NCBI GenBank assembly: GCA_009602725.1
Contig: WELB01000084.1
Location: 1-24,750, forward strand
Source: Spirogloea muscicola
Taxonomy: Eukaryota; Streptophyta; Zygnematophyceae; Spirogloeales; Spirogloeaceae
Reading direction: 5' to 3'
Length of the DNA: 24,750 bases
In this document: in pieces, positions 7,496-14,818 of the stretch
How the letters are laid out: every line of letters starts with the position of its first letter
Numbering within the stretch: position 1 is the stretch's first letter
Program-made: the position numbers and the translations under genes
Notes under the pieces: model-generated
Databases searched by the model: none
Seen by the model: the letters and a program-made list of their open reading frames with translations, nothing else
What the model was told of the DNA's origin: nothing

Positions 7496-9816
7496 CTACT
7501 GAGAACCCAGAGCAGCCAAGAGTTGTTGAAGATCATCCAGATCTATGTCGTCATCTGCAGATAAGGCCTGCACTTTCAGGTCGTGAGCATCAACCTGCTT
7601 GGCTCTGGGCAGGTCTCGCTGCAAGCCCTCCGGCAGCTCCTCCACACCTGGGACCCAGCGGAAGCGCAAAAAGGAAGTCAGCAGAGTGCTGGCGAAATTT
7701 GCCTTTATGGGCGATTCAATGGTATTATTGTGACAAAGGAACTTGTAATACCTGCAGAAGACGAGGGCCTTTGGGTCGTCCCCTCTGTTTGCAGACCATC
7801 ATCAACGCCCACACTGCACGCGATTACCTGGGTGGTCGATCAGACTGGAGTTGGACAAAGCTGGGGCCTGCTCCGCTGACAAGTGGAGAATGACTTTGAC
7901 AAGACCTGATATTCCACTCGTTGTCTGTGTGAAGGGGCATCGACAAGTCCTGCTCAGCCTGCTCCGCAGCACGGCCCAGCGCTGCAGCTGATTCACGCTG
8001 GGGGGCTCCGGCTGCATGCTCTGCCTGCCGCAGCCTGCAGGCGTCGTTTGTACATTGCTCGTTAGGTCGCAAGACCATGGTGGGGAAGAAGTCCTTCAAG
8101 GCGTTGTACCCCAGATAGGCCGACACCGTCCCAAACCCGAGCAAATGCTTGAAGGCACTCTGCACCAAGAGGCCTGCCACTATGCCCTGCACAACGATTG
8201 TGCAGGCAGGGCTCCGCTTTGCTCAGTGCTGGCACAAAGAGCAGCTGAGGAGCTGCGTGCACAGAGTTGGAGGCGGATCACGGCCAGCTCACCATGGTGG
8301 TCGGCAACGATGCGGCACAAACGCCCTCACGCTTGAGCGTGCGCTCGTCGACACCAGTCGCAACCACCTGCACAAACCGCGGCATCCCATGAGCAGGCGA
8401 GGGCCAGCAGCACAGCGGCAGCCCATCAAGATAGAGGCAAGAAGCTCCAGTGCCACTGCAGCTATATCGGAGGAGTGCTGACCAGCGGGGGCGCACAGGC
8501 AAAGCAGGCAGTCTCTCCTGGAATCAGCAGCTGCACATGGCCCGACACAGCATCTTCAGACACACCTGCCACATAGCAAAGTCAACGCAGGAGCAGGTCG
8601 TCACCTCCTCTACGCTCCGCGCCTCAGTCCAGGACGTCTAGTGCAGGGCTGTGTAGGGCTGTGACAGTGGTGTACCTGACTCCATCCACGTCTGGCCCAG
8701 CTCATTGCAGGCCTGCAATGCAAGCTCCACCGTGGGGTTGCCGCAGACTTGTCAGGATGCCTGTGCATACGACAGGATGCCAAGTCATCACTGTTGGCTG
8801 CTGGACTGTGCATGGAGGAAGGACCTGATTGACGACCATGCGAGCTTCGTAGTTATCGACGCAGGATAGCACGAGGTCCACGCCGGGTGCCGCTTTGAGG
8901 CTGCTCATGAAGGCCTCGAAGCCATCAACGGTCGTGATGTTGAGAGTGAAGCTCTACATTTGTCGCAGCTCTTTACTGTCAGTGTTGAGGCGCGAGAGGG
9001 ACCAGCAGAGCACCGAATCAGCTAACATGCTGTGCAGCGAACTGATGGCCGACGTACCTCGAGCACGACGTCAGGGTTGATGCCAGAGAGCGTCTGTACA
9101 GCAGCGTCGGTCTTGGTCATACCAGCCTGCTCTTGGACGCGCATGCAGACAAGTCTCAGGCCCGCGCTTGCTGTTGGAGACATAGGAGGGGTTTGGAGGC
9201 CGGGAGCAGGGAGCAGGGCGCAGAGTTCAGGGCTCTAGCCCCAGACTCTGAGCTTTGGGCTCCAGGCTTCCACGTTTAAGGCTCTGTGGCATTCGGGAGC
9301 AGACCCACTCTGGGGACCTGCTTAGCATTGACTTTTCCGAGTGCAGGGAAGCCAGCTGTGAGCTCGGGCGTCGTGGGCTCCCGCTTCTTCAAAGCTAGGG
9401 CTCGAGCGGCTTGGTGCCCGGAGCTCGGAGCCTAATGGGTGGTGCAGAGAGCTCGAGCTCCAGGCTCGAGGCTCGAGGCGCTCAAGACTCTTACTTCCAC
9501 TCCGGGCTGTTGGACTCGCCCCCACAGGGCACAATGTGACGAGCAGCAGCCCCCCGTCTTCCTCCACCCGTGCGGGAGGGGGATGCGGGCGGGTGGGGTG
9601 GGGTGGTGGTGCGAGTGCCTGGTCGGGCCGGAAGAAGAGGCGGTTCATGTTGGCCAGCTCCACGGTGTCGTAGTCGTAGAGCAGGAGGCGGCCGATGCCG
9701 CAGCGCGTCAGCATCTCGGCGGCCACGCTGCCGACGCCGCCGACGCCGACGACGGCGACGGAGAGGTCGCGGATGGCCTGGTAGTTGGCGACGATGCCCA
9801 TGCGCTGCAGCGCCAN
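7496..9816 (-). CDS. UBA5: UBA5, UFM1-activating E1 enzyme
   Basis: UBA5 adenylates UFM1, takes it onto a cysteine as a thioester and passes it to the E2 UFC1. Exons on the minus strand: ?-9619, 9126-9058, 8953-8825, 8712-8676, 8565-8483, 8367-8293, 8186-7906, 7813-7752, 7647-7496 (stop TAG 7498-7496). From the ATG at 9801 they give 356 residues; the human protein has about 404. Visible motifs: GVGGVGS (ATP loop), [53 protein letters not shown] and QCTNDAC (zinc cysteines), and [15 protein letters not shown] with the catalytic cysteine. DNEWNI (exon 7) matches the UFM1-interacting/LIR segment, and [12 protein letters not shown] matches the acidic C-terminal helix. Intron 1 has a GC donor (CAG|GCACTC). 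An upstream NTG codon at 9816-9814 could be ATG if the ambiguous base is T on the plus strand, so the true start is unresolved. Retrotransposon debris begins about 120 bases upstream. Confidence 0.92.
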
Positions 9817-9934
9817 CGCGCGCCGCTCCGCCCCGCCCGCGGCCGCGCTGCCACCTCTCGTCGTTCACAGCCCGCGCCCGCTGCTGCTGAGCAGCCAGGG
9901 GGCGGGGGGCTGCGGCCACCGGTGGGGGCCTCGT

Positions 9935-10035
9935 GAGAGAGAGCGCGGCCACATTGCCTGGTGGCTGGGAGAGGGCCGGCCCAACCGGAATGGACAAGGT
10001 CAGAAGAAGCCAGATGGTACCAAAGGGCTAAGGCG
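9935..10035 (-). mobile_element. Minus-strand retrotransposon 3' UTR fragment upstream of UBA5
   Basis: The reverse complement reads CGCCTTAGCCC, GGTACC, TCTGGCTTCTTCTGACCTTG, TCCATTCCGG, then the hairpin arm GGGCCGGC, and ends GGCCGCGCTCTCTC. It aligns with the 3' UTR at about 16785-16857 and with 2090-2340. Only the 3' end is present. It lies in the presumed 5' flank of UBA5. Confidence 0.7.
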
Positions 10036-10214
10036 GCCCACGCCCAAGTCTGTCGCATGCGACTAGCCGTATCCCTTCAGCGGTCCCTGGCCCTAGCTTT
10101 GAAGCAAGCGCGGCCAGATGACCTGATGGCTGGGAGAGGCCAGCCCAAACGAATGGACTCGCTTTGCACCTGCGTGCTGGCCGTGCTCTCGCTGCTGCCT
10201 TGGCTTTCGGCAGG
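10036..10214 (+). mobile_element. Outer retrotransposon copy, left part
   Basis: A C-terminal fragment reading AQVCRMRLAVSLQRSLALAL, broken at 10101 by a solo-tail insertion, resuming at 10161 as LHLRAGRALAAALAFG and ending at about 10214. The rest of this copy (CFPPASLSALRLLTRY, stop, 3' UTR) appears at 11486, after the 1.27-kb insert 10215-11485. The outer copy is therefore split twice. Confidence 0.72.
10102..10160 (-). mobile_element. Solo hairpin-tail insertion, 59 bp, 6-bp TSD
   Basis: GCTTTG occurs at 10096-10101 and 10161-10166. The 59 bases between are, on the minus strand, CCATTCG, then GGGCTGGCCTCTCCCAGCC (hairpin), then CATCAGG and a GGCCGCGCTTGCTT terminus. Removing the insert and one GCTTTG rejoins the coding sequence in frame (LALALHLRAGR). 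Almost nothing but the hairpin and tail was inserted. Confidence 0.82.
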
Positions 10215-11371
10215 AGGCGGGCGGCGTACCTCGGCAGCTGGGCGCAGACAGCCGCTTCCGTGGCCCGGCGCTTCTTGGTCCACGGCCGGCGTGCGCTGGA
10301 GCAGGCGGTGGCGGATGGTAGAAACGGGTGTGCTGCCTTTCCAGGCGTCGCTACGCTCCGCCCACCAGGAGCTGCTCGCGGCGCACCCGGACCTGGCGGG
10401 CCAGGCGGTCTCCTTTGCGCACCTCGCGCACACCGCCGACCTGCGCGTCCAAGCCCGCTTCGCAGCCGCGATGGACGAGGCCGCCTTCACCACCGCCTTG
10501 CTGCAGCTCCCGGAGGCCGACCTGCGCGGGCGCGCGAGACTCCACTCGGCCTCTTCCCCGGGGGCCGTGGCGTGGCTCCAGGCCCTCCCCCTCAACGACG
10601 CCCTCACTTTCCCGGACGAGGTATTCCGCAGTGCCGTCCACCTGCTCCTGGGCCTGCCGCCGCCATGCCTCCAGGGTGTGCGTCAGTGCGAATGTGGCGA
10701 GCGAGGGGCCGAGCCTGGGGAGCTGGCCGCTCATGTTCTGCGCTGTTCCCACGGCGGAGAGCGGACAGCGGCCCACGACCGCCTCCGGGATGCGATGCAT
10801 GGCATCCTGGTGGAGGCTGGCTTCTCGGTGGCAGCGGAGAACTCCGCCGTCATGCCGCTCCAGCAAAGGGCCGACGGTCTCCACGCACGTCGCGTAGACC
10901 TTGTGGCCATTCCACAAGCCGGCGGGCCACATCTTATCCTGGACGTAGTGACCACAGACGCATACGACCGCTCCCACCCAGCCCAATGTGCCATCAAGGC
11001 TGGGTATGTGGTCGCCTGCGCCGCTCGAGCTAAGCAGCTCAAATATGCTGATCATTCGCGGGAAGACGAGTTCTTCCCGCTGGCTACCAACACGCATGGG
11101 GCGTTGGTAGCGGTGGCTCGAGCTGCTCAACCAGCTCGCCCGCCACGCCATCTTCCGCCGCTTCCATGGGGAGCCAGTGGCCTTTCCTGCAGCCGGGTCG
11201 CTAGCGCAGGTGTACCGGATGCGCTTGGCCGTCTCGCTGCAGAGGTCTGTGGCCCGCGCGCTGCACCTGCGTGCCGGCAGAGCCCTCGCTGCTGCCTCTG
11301 CCTCTGGCCAGGGGACCCACTTCCAGGAGCCTAGCTTCTCTGACCTGAGGCTGCTTAGCAGGGGTTACTGA
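10215..11371 (+). pseudogene. Retrotransposon zinc-knuckle plus RLE-type endonuclease region
   Basis: This is the best-preserved C-terminal half of the family protein. Order: the post-RT helical segment (LGSWAQTAASVARRFL; HPDLAGQAVSFAHLAHTADL), a Cys-His knuckle (QCECGERG, then HVLRC), RTAAHDRL, then RRVDLVAI and, 12 residues on, LILDVVTTDAYDRS, then KAGYVVACAARAKQLKYADH. The Arg/Asp, Asp and downstream Lys/Tyr pattern after a zinc knuckle fits the restriction-like endonuclease of R2/CRE/Utopia-type LINEs (family knowledge; the assignment is inference). Two frameshifts kill it: near 10317, and near 11104, where two bases are missing relative to sibling copies. The tail FSDLRLLSRGY and stop are in the shifted frame. 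Confidence 0.78.
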
Positions 11372-11485
11372 GTAATACGTAGCTGCTTTGTTTCTTGTTG
11401 TGCCTGTTTTTCTTAGCGCTTCCCCCTTCTCGTAATTTGTTCTTTTTTGGGCTGGCTTTTCCAGCCCCTATCCTCAATGGGCGAG
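10215..11485 (+). mobile_element. 5'-truncated retrotransposon inserted in an older copy
   Basis: This 1.27-kb block starts in the post-RT region (RRAAYLGSWAQTAASVARRFL) and ends at the 3' terminus TCAATGGGCGAGCCCTTTCTT-type sequence at 11469-11485. The 3' UTR follows the stop at 11369-11371, with the hairpin GGGCTGG/CCAGCCC at 11449-11467. The sequences flanking the block belong to a single older copy (see 10036-10214 and 11486-11735). I could not find a clear target-site duplication. Confidence 0.75.
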
Positions 11486-11735
11486 CCCTTTCTTCTGATT
11501 GTTTTCCGCCAGCTAGTCTGTCGGCCTTGAGGCTCCTCACTCGTTATTGAGTGATTCATCCTTCCCTAGTCTAGAGCGAGCGCCTCTGGCCCCTTCGTAG
11601 TTTGGCCCCTTCGAACCTTGTCAATTCTTTTTGGGCTGGGATCTTACAGCCCTTGCCCCCATTGGAAGATTTAGGCCCCTCCGTCATTTGGCCCCTTCGA
11701 ACTTTTGTCAATCTTTTCGGGCTGGGCTTTCACAG
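11486..11735 (+). mobile_element. Outer retrotransposon copy, right part, and 3' UTRs
   Basis: Resumes the copy begun at 10036: CFPPASLSALRLLTRY and a stop near 11547, then a 3' UTR with TTTGGCCCCTTCGAAC, hairpin GGGCTG/CAGCCC (11633-11652) and CCCCCATTGGAAG. A second 3' UTR segment follows at once (TTAGGCCCCTCCGTC, hairpin 11719-11736), so two family tails are concatenated here. Confidence 0.68.
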
Positions 11736-12231
11736 CCTGAAGAGGCTATGGCAGAACGGGGGAGGATGGACCACTCAGTAGTTACGAGTGAGGAGCCTCA
11801 CATCCGACAGACTAGCTGCCGGAAAACTATCCCCCTGACGAAAGGCGGAGGCCGCAGCGAGAGCACGGCCAGCACGCAGATGCAAGGCGTGGGCCATGGA
11901 CCGCTGGAGGGAGACGGACAAGCGCATACGATATACCTGAGCCCACGAGCAGGCGGCGTTGAAGTCAGCCGGCTCACCGCGCCTGCGGGACACAGCGCGC
12001 CGTGCAAGCCTGGCCAACAGGTCGAGCCAGTGGGATCGAGAGCCCCGTGCACGTCCACAGCCAGGCGGGACGCACTCATCGGCGGCCGGGTGGTCGGCGT
12101 GTTTGGCCGCCTTGCTGCGAGCGGCCTTCGCCGCAGCGTGGCCAGCCCGCGAGGCAGAAAGCCCCGGTTTAGGAGCGGTCGACCACATCAGTGGTGACCA
12201 CATCAGCATTGATGCGCCCATCCTCTTCAGG
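11736..12231 (-). mobile_element. Inverted retrotransposon segment between 10-bp inverted repeats
   Basis: CCTGAAGAGG (11736-11745) and CCTCTTCAGG (12222-12231) are exact inverted repeats bounding this segment. On the minus strand it encodes the family C-terminus, starting at a degenerate endonuclease strand (DVVTTDVVDRS, stop) and ending LSDVRLLTRNY with a stop, then a 3' UTR start (GAGTGGTCCATCCTCCCCCG, CATAG). Re-inverting the segment joins CATAG to CCTCTTCAGG followed by CTGCTTAGC, which matches the intact 3' UTR at 3405-3440 and 12481-12515. Local inversion after insertion is the simplest reading; twin-primed insertion is an alternative. Confidence 0.72.
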
Positions 12232-12615
12232 CCCCGCAGTCGCTGCTTAGCTCGTACTTTGGCCCCTCCGAACCTTGTCAACTCTTTTCGGGCTGGCTTC
12301 TCACAGCCCTTGCCCCCCATTGGGAGAGCCATTTCTCTTTCACAGCCCTTGCCCCCATTTGGAGTGCCACTTCATTGGAAGAGCCACTTCTCTCTCGGGG
12401 ATAGTTTTCCGGCAGCTAGTCTGTCGGATTTGAGGCTCCTCACTCGGAACTACAGAGTGGTCCATCCTCCCCCGTTCCGACATAGCATCTTCAGGCTCCT
12501 TCGTAGCTGCTTAGCGCTTAGGCCCCTCCATCATTTGGCCCCTTCGAACCTTTGTCAATTCTTTTTCGGGCTGGCTTTTCACAGCCCTTGCCCCCATTGG
12601 GAGTGCCAGTTCTTT
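12232..12615 (+). mobile_element. Array of concatenated retrotransposon 3' UTRs
   Basis: Several family tails follow one another: hairpin 12290-12309 (GGGCTG/CAGCCC) with CCCCCCATTGGGAGAGCCATTTCTC; another CACAGCCC and CATTTGGAGTGCCACTTC; ATTGGAAGAGCCACTTCTC; a C-terminal stub (CGGCAGCTAGTCTGTCGG to a degenerate stop, 12408-12455) with its own 3' UTR; and hairpin 12568-12587 with CCCATTGGGAGTGCCAGTTC. Most junctions fall just after a CACTTCT-like terminus, as if new copies had landed at the ends of old ones. Confidence 0.72.
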
Positions 12616-12695
12616 CTCTCTAAGACGGCAGCAAGGGGACTCTCGGTAACATCCAGTCAGGAGATGCAAATCAAATTAGCTAGCAGGCAGATAGA
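12616..12695 (-). mobile_element. Minus-strand retrotransposon 3'-end fragment
   Basis: AAGACGGCAGCAAGGGGACTC and GATGCAAATCAAATTAGCTAGCAGGCAG match the minus-strand block at 2342-2405 and are the reverse complement of 16722-16795. It is a short 3' end whose coding part is limited to the last codons. Confidence 0.75.
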
Positions 12696-12759
12696 CGTAG
12701 CCCACCAGCTAAGTTGTGCCACTTGTGCCACCAGCTGACAACAGCCAGCAACAGAAAGA

Positions 12760-13703
12760 GTGGACAGAAGGCCCAAATGGGCCGAAAGCATACCAGTGTT
12801 CCTCCCTGGCGACGAGGCCGCCTGGAGGGTCTATATCCTCTTCCCCAGGCTGCTGCTCTGGCGCGCACCCCCACAGGGCCACGGCCAAGGCCGCCAGCTC
12901 CTGTTGGACCGCATCTACCTCTTTGAGTGCGTTGGGAGGAGCTCCTGGCGCGGCATGACGCTGCGGTGGCTGCGGCCATACAGCCGGCCGCCGCACTTCG
13001 CAGACGGCTCCTTCACCAGACAGGGCGGCCATGTCCGCCGCGCTCTCCGGAATGGCCATGCCGGGGAGCTCTCGAGAGCCGTCCAGGCGCTGGATGATTC
13101 GGTGTTGGCGCCGGCAACTGAGGACACGCGGCAAGCCCTCTCGTCCCTCCCCCCCCCCGGCACGCTCTCCCCTGCCTTCGTGGTTGGCCTCCTACGTCCA
13201 GCAGGAGGAGGTGGCCATTGAGGCTGCAGCTTTTCGCAAGGCCCTGCAGAGCAGCCGGCACGCAGCTGCAGGCGGCCCCTCGCGCATAGTTACGGAGCAT
13301 TTGAGGGAGCTCTTCCTCGAAGGGGACGAGGCGGACTTTCGGGCGCTGCACCAGGTGTGTCAACACACGGCCCGGGGTCACGTCCCTGCCAGCATTCGCG
13401 CCGTGCTCTGTGCCAGCACCCTGCTGGCCCTCAGCAAGGTCACTGGCGGCGTCGCCCCATTGCCATCGGCGAGGTCCTGTATCGCCTGGTGGGACGGGCA
13501 CTTTGGCACTAGCATGCAGGTGCGGCCCAGACAAACCTGGCACAGCACCAATATGGCGCCGACCTGCCGAGCGGCGGCGAGGCAGTTGTCCATGGGGTGC
13601 GGGCTTCCCTTGACCTGCACCCAGAGTGGGTGGTGCTGGCGGTGGACGTCCGTAATGCCTTTAACTGGGTCGACCGCGCCGTTGTCGCCGAGGGGTTCCG
13701 TGA
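12760..13703 (+). pseudogene. Retrotransposon linker and RT N-terminal half (host copy, part 1)
   Basis: Left half of the longest copy in the window. 12760-13190 encodes the pre-RT linker (LPGDEAAWRVYILFPRLLLW; GGHVRRALRNGHAGELSRAVQAL), typical of the segment before RT in zinc-knuckle/RLE LINEs. A frameshift near 13190 moves to FRKALQSSRHAAAGGPSRIV and LLALSKVTGGV (RT motifs 0-2). Another near 13450 leads to VVLAVDVRNAFNWVDR (RT motif A with its catalytic Asp) at about 13630-13675. The reading frame stops being RT at TCCGTGA (13697-13703), where the insert 13704-14818 begins, and continues at 14819. The 5' end of the element is not identified. Confidence 0.78.
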
Positions 13704-13973
13704 CCGCCTGGACCTGGCGGGCCAGGCGGTCTCCTTTGCGCACCTCGCGCACACCGCTGACCAGCGCGTCCAAGCGCGCTTCGCAGCCGCAATGGACAAG
13801 GCAGCCTTCACCACCGCCTTGCTCCAGCTCCCGGAGGCCGACCTGCGCGGGCGCGCGCGATTCCACTCGGCCTCCTCCCCGAAGGCCGCGGCGTCTCTCC
13901 AGGCCCTCCCCCTCAATGAGCCCTCACCCTCCCGGACGAGGCCTTCCGCAGTGCCGTCCACCGGCTCCTGGGC

Positions 13974-14693
13974 TTGCCGCCGCCATGTCTCCAGGGTGTG
14001 CAACAGTGTGAGTGTGGTGAGCGAGGGGCCGAGCATGGGGAGCTGGCCGCTCATGTTCTGCGCTGTTTCCACGGCGGAGAGCGGACAGCGGCCCATGACC
14101 ATCTCCGGGATGCGATGCATGGCATCCTTGTGGAGGCTGGCTTCTCGGTGGCAGCCGAGAACTCTGCCGTCATGCCGCTCCAGCAACGGGCCGACGGTCT
14201 CCACGCTCGTCGCGTGGACCTTGTGGCCACCCCACCGGCAGGCGGGCCACGTCTTCTCCTGGACGTGGTGACCACCGACTCCTTTGACCGCTCACATCCA
14301 ACCCAGTGTGCCACCAAAGCTGGGTATGCGGTAGCCTGCGCAGCTCGGGCCAAGAAGCTAAAATACGCAGATCACCCGCGGGACGACGAGTTCTTCCCGC
14401 TCGCCATCGATACGCACGGGGCGCTGGGCGCTCGGTGGCTCGAGCTGCTCAACCAGCTCTCTCGTCACGCCATTGCCCGCCGCTTCCATGGGGAGCCGGT
14501 GGACTCCCATGCAGCAGGGTCGCTAGCGCACGTGTACCGCATGCGCTTGGCCGTCTCGCTGCAGAGGTCTATGGCCCGCGCGCTGCACCTGCGTGCAGGC
14601 AGAGCCCTCGCTGCAGCCTCTGGCTCTGGCCAGGGGACCCGCTTCCAGGAACCCAGTCTCTCCGACCTGAGGCTGCTTAGCAGAGGTTACTAA
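13974..14693 (+). CDS. Retrotransposon zinc-knuckle/endonuclease ORF, longest uninterrupted
   Basis: An open frame of 239 residues, part of the insert at 13704-14818, beginning in family sequence MPPPCLQGVQQCECGERG. It holds the Cys-His knuckle (residues about 12-35, ending HVLRC), RTAAHDHLRDAMHGIL, the presumed endonuclease motifs RRVDLVATPPAGGPRLLLDV and VTTDSFDRS, KAGYAVACAARAKKLKYADH, DDEFFPLAID, RWLELLNQ and the conserved tail VYRMRLAVSLQRS, HLRAGRALAAAS and SDLRLLSRGY. The first ATG shown is not a true start; the frame is a 5'-truncated fragment without RT and is not expected to be expressed as an enzyme. Confidence 0.7.
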   Translation: MPPPCLQGVQQCECGERGAEHGELAAHVLRCFHGGERTAAHDHLRDAMHGILVEAGFSVAAENSAVMPLQQRADGLHARRVDLVATPPAGGPRLLLDVVTTDSFDRSHPTQCATKAGYAVACAARAKKLKYADHPRDDEFFPLAIDTHGALGARWLELLNQLSRHAIARRFHGEPVDSHAAGSLAHVYRMRLAVSLQRSMARALHLRAGRALAAASGSGQGTRFQEPSLSDLRLLSRGY

Positions 14694-14774
14694 GTGCTTC
14701 CGTAGCTGCTTCGTTTCTTTTCTGTGCTTAGAAGGCTCCTCTTTCTTTGGCTTTGGACATTGTCAATTCTTTTT

Positions 14775-14795
14775 GGGGCTGGCTTTGCCAGCCCC
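14775..14795 (+). other. 3'-terminal RNA hairpin of the retrotransposon (best example)
   Basis: GGGGCTGGC and GCCAGCCCC form a perfect 9-bp stem closed by TTT, ending 23 bases before the 3' terminus of the insert. Equivalent hairpins occur on the plus strand at 3495-3514, 3721-3739, 11449-11467, 11633-11652, 12290-12309, 12568-12587 and 17080-17098, and on the minus strand at 3078-3099, 3901-3919, about 10129-10147 and 17229-17250. The role as an RT recognition site is inference by analogy with stringent-type LINEs. Confidence 0.8.
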
Positions 14796-14818
14796 TCTTC
14801 TCTATGGGCGCGCACTTC

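Larger units (their letters stand above)
13704..14818 (+). mobile_element. 5'-truncated retrotransposon inserted in an RT gene, 7-bp TSD
   Basis: TCCGTGA flanks this 1115-base block at 13697-13703 and 14819-14825. The insert starts in the post-RT segment (DLAGQAVSFAHLAHTAD), carries the zinc knuckle (CECGERG, HVLRC), RRVDLVATPPAGGPRLLLDV and the full endonuclease, and ends LSDLRLLSRGY with a stop at 14691-14693. Its coding frame has a shift in the N-terminal part (13900-13985) but is open from about 13974 to the stop. The 3' UTR ends TCTCTATGGGCGCGCACTTC at 14818, which defines the family's 3' terminus exactly. Confidence 0.88.

Noticed and set aside
9135-9600. GAGCTC/GGCTCGAG-rich stretch as a regulatory repeat or extra exon
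   Set aside because: It lies within UBA5 intron 1, has no conserved coding sequence, and flanking exons join in phase without it.
10215-11485. Identification of the family as Zepp
   Set aside because: The subtelomeric nesting is similar, but this family shows a zinc knuckle and RLE-like endonuclease after RT, and I cannot compare sequences here.
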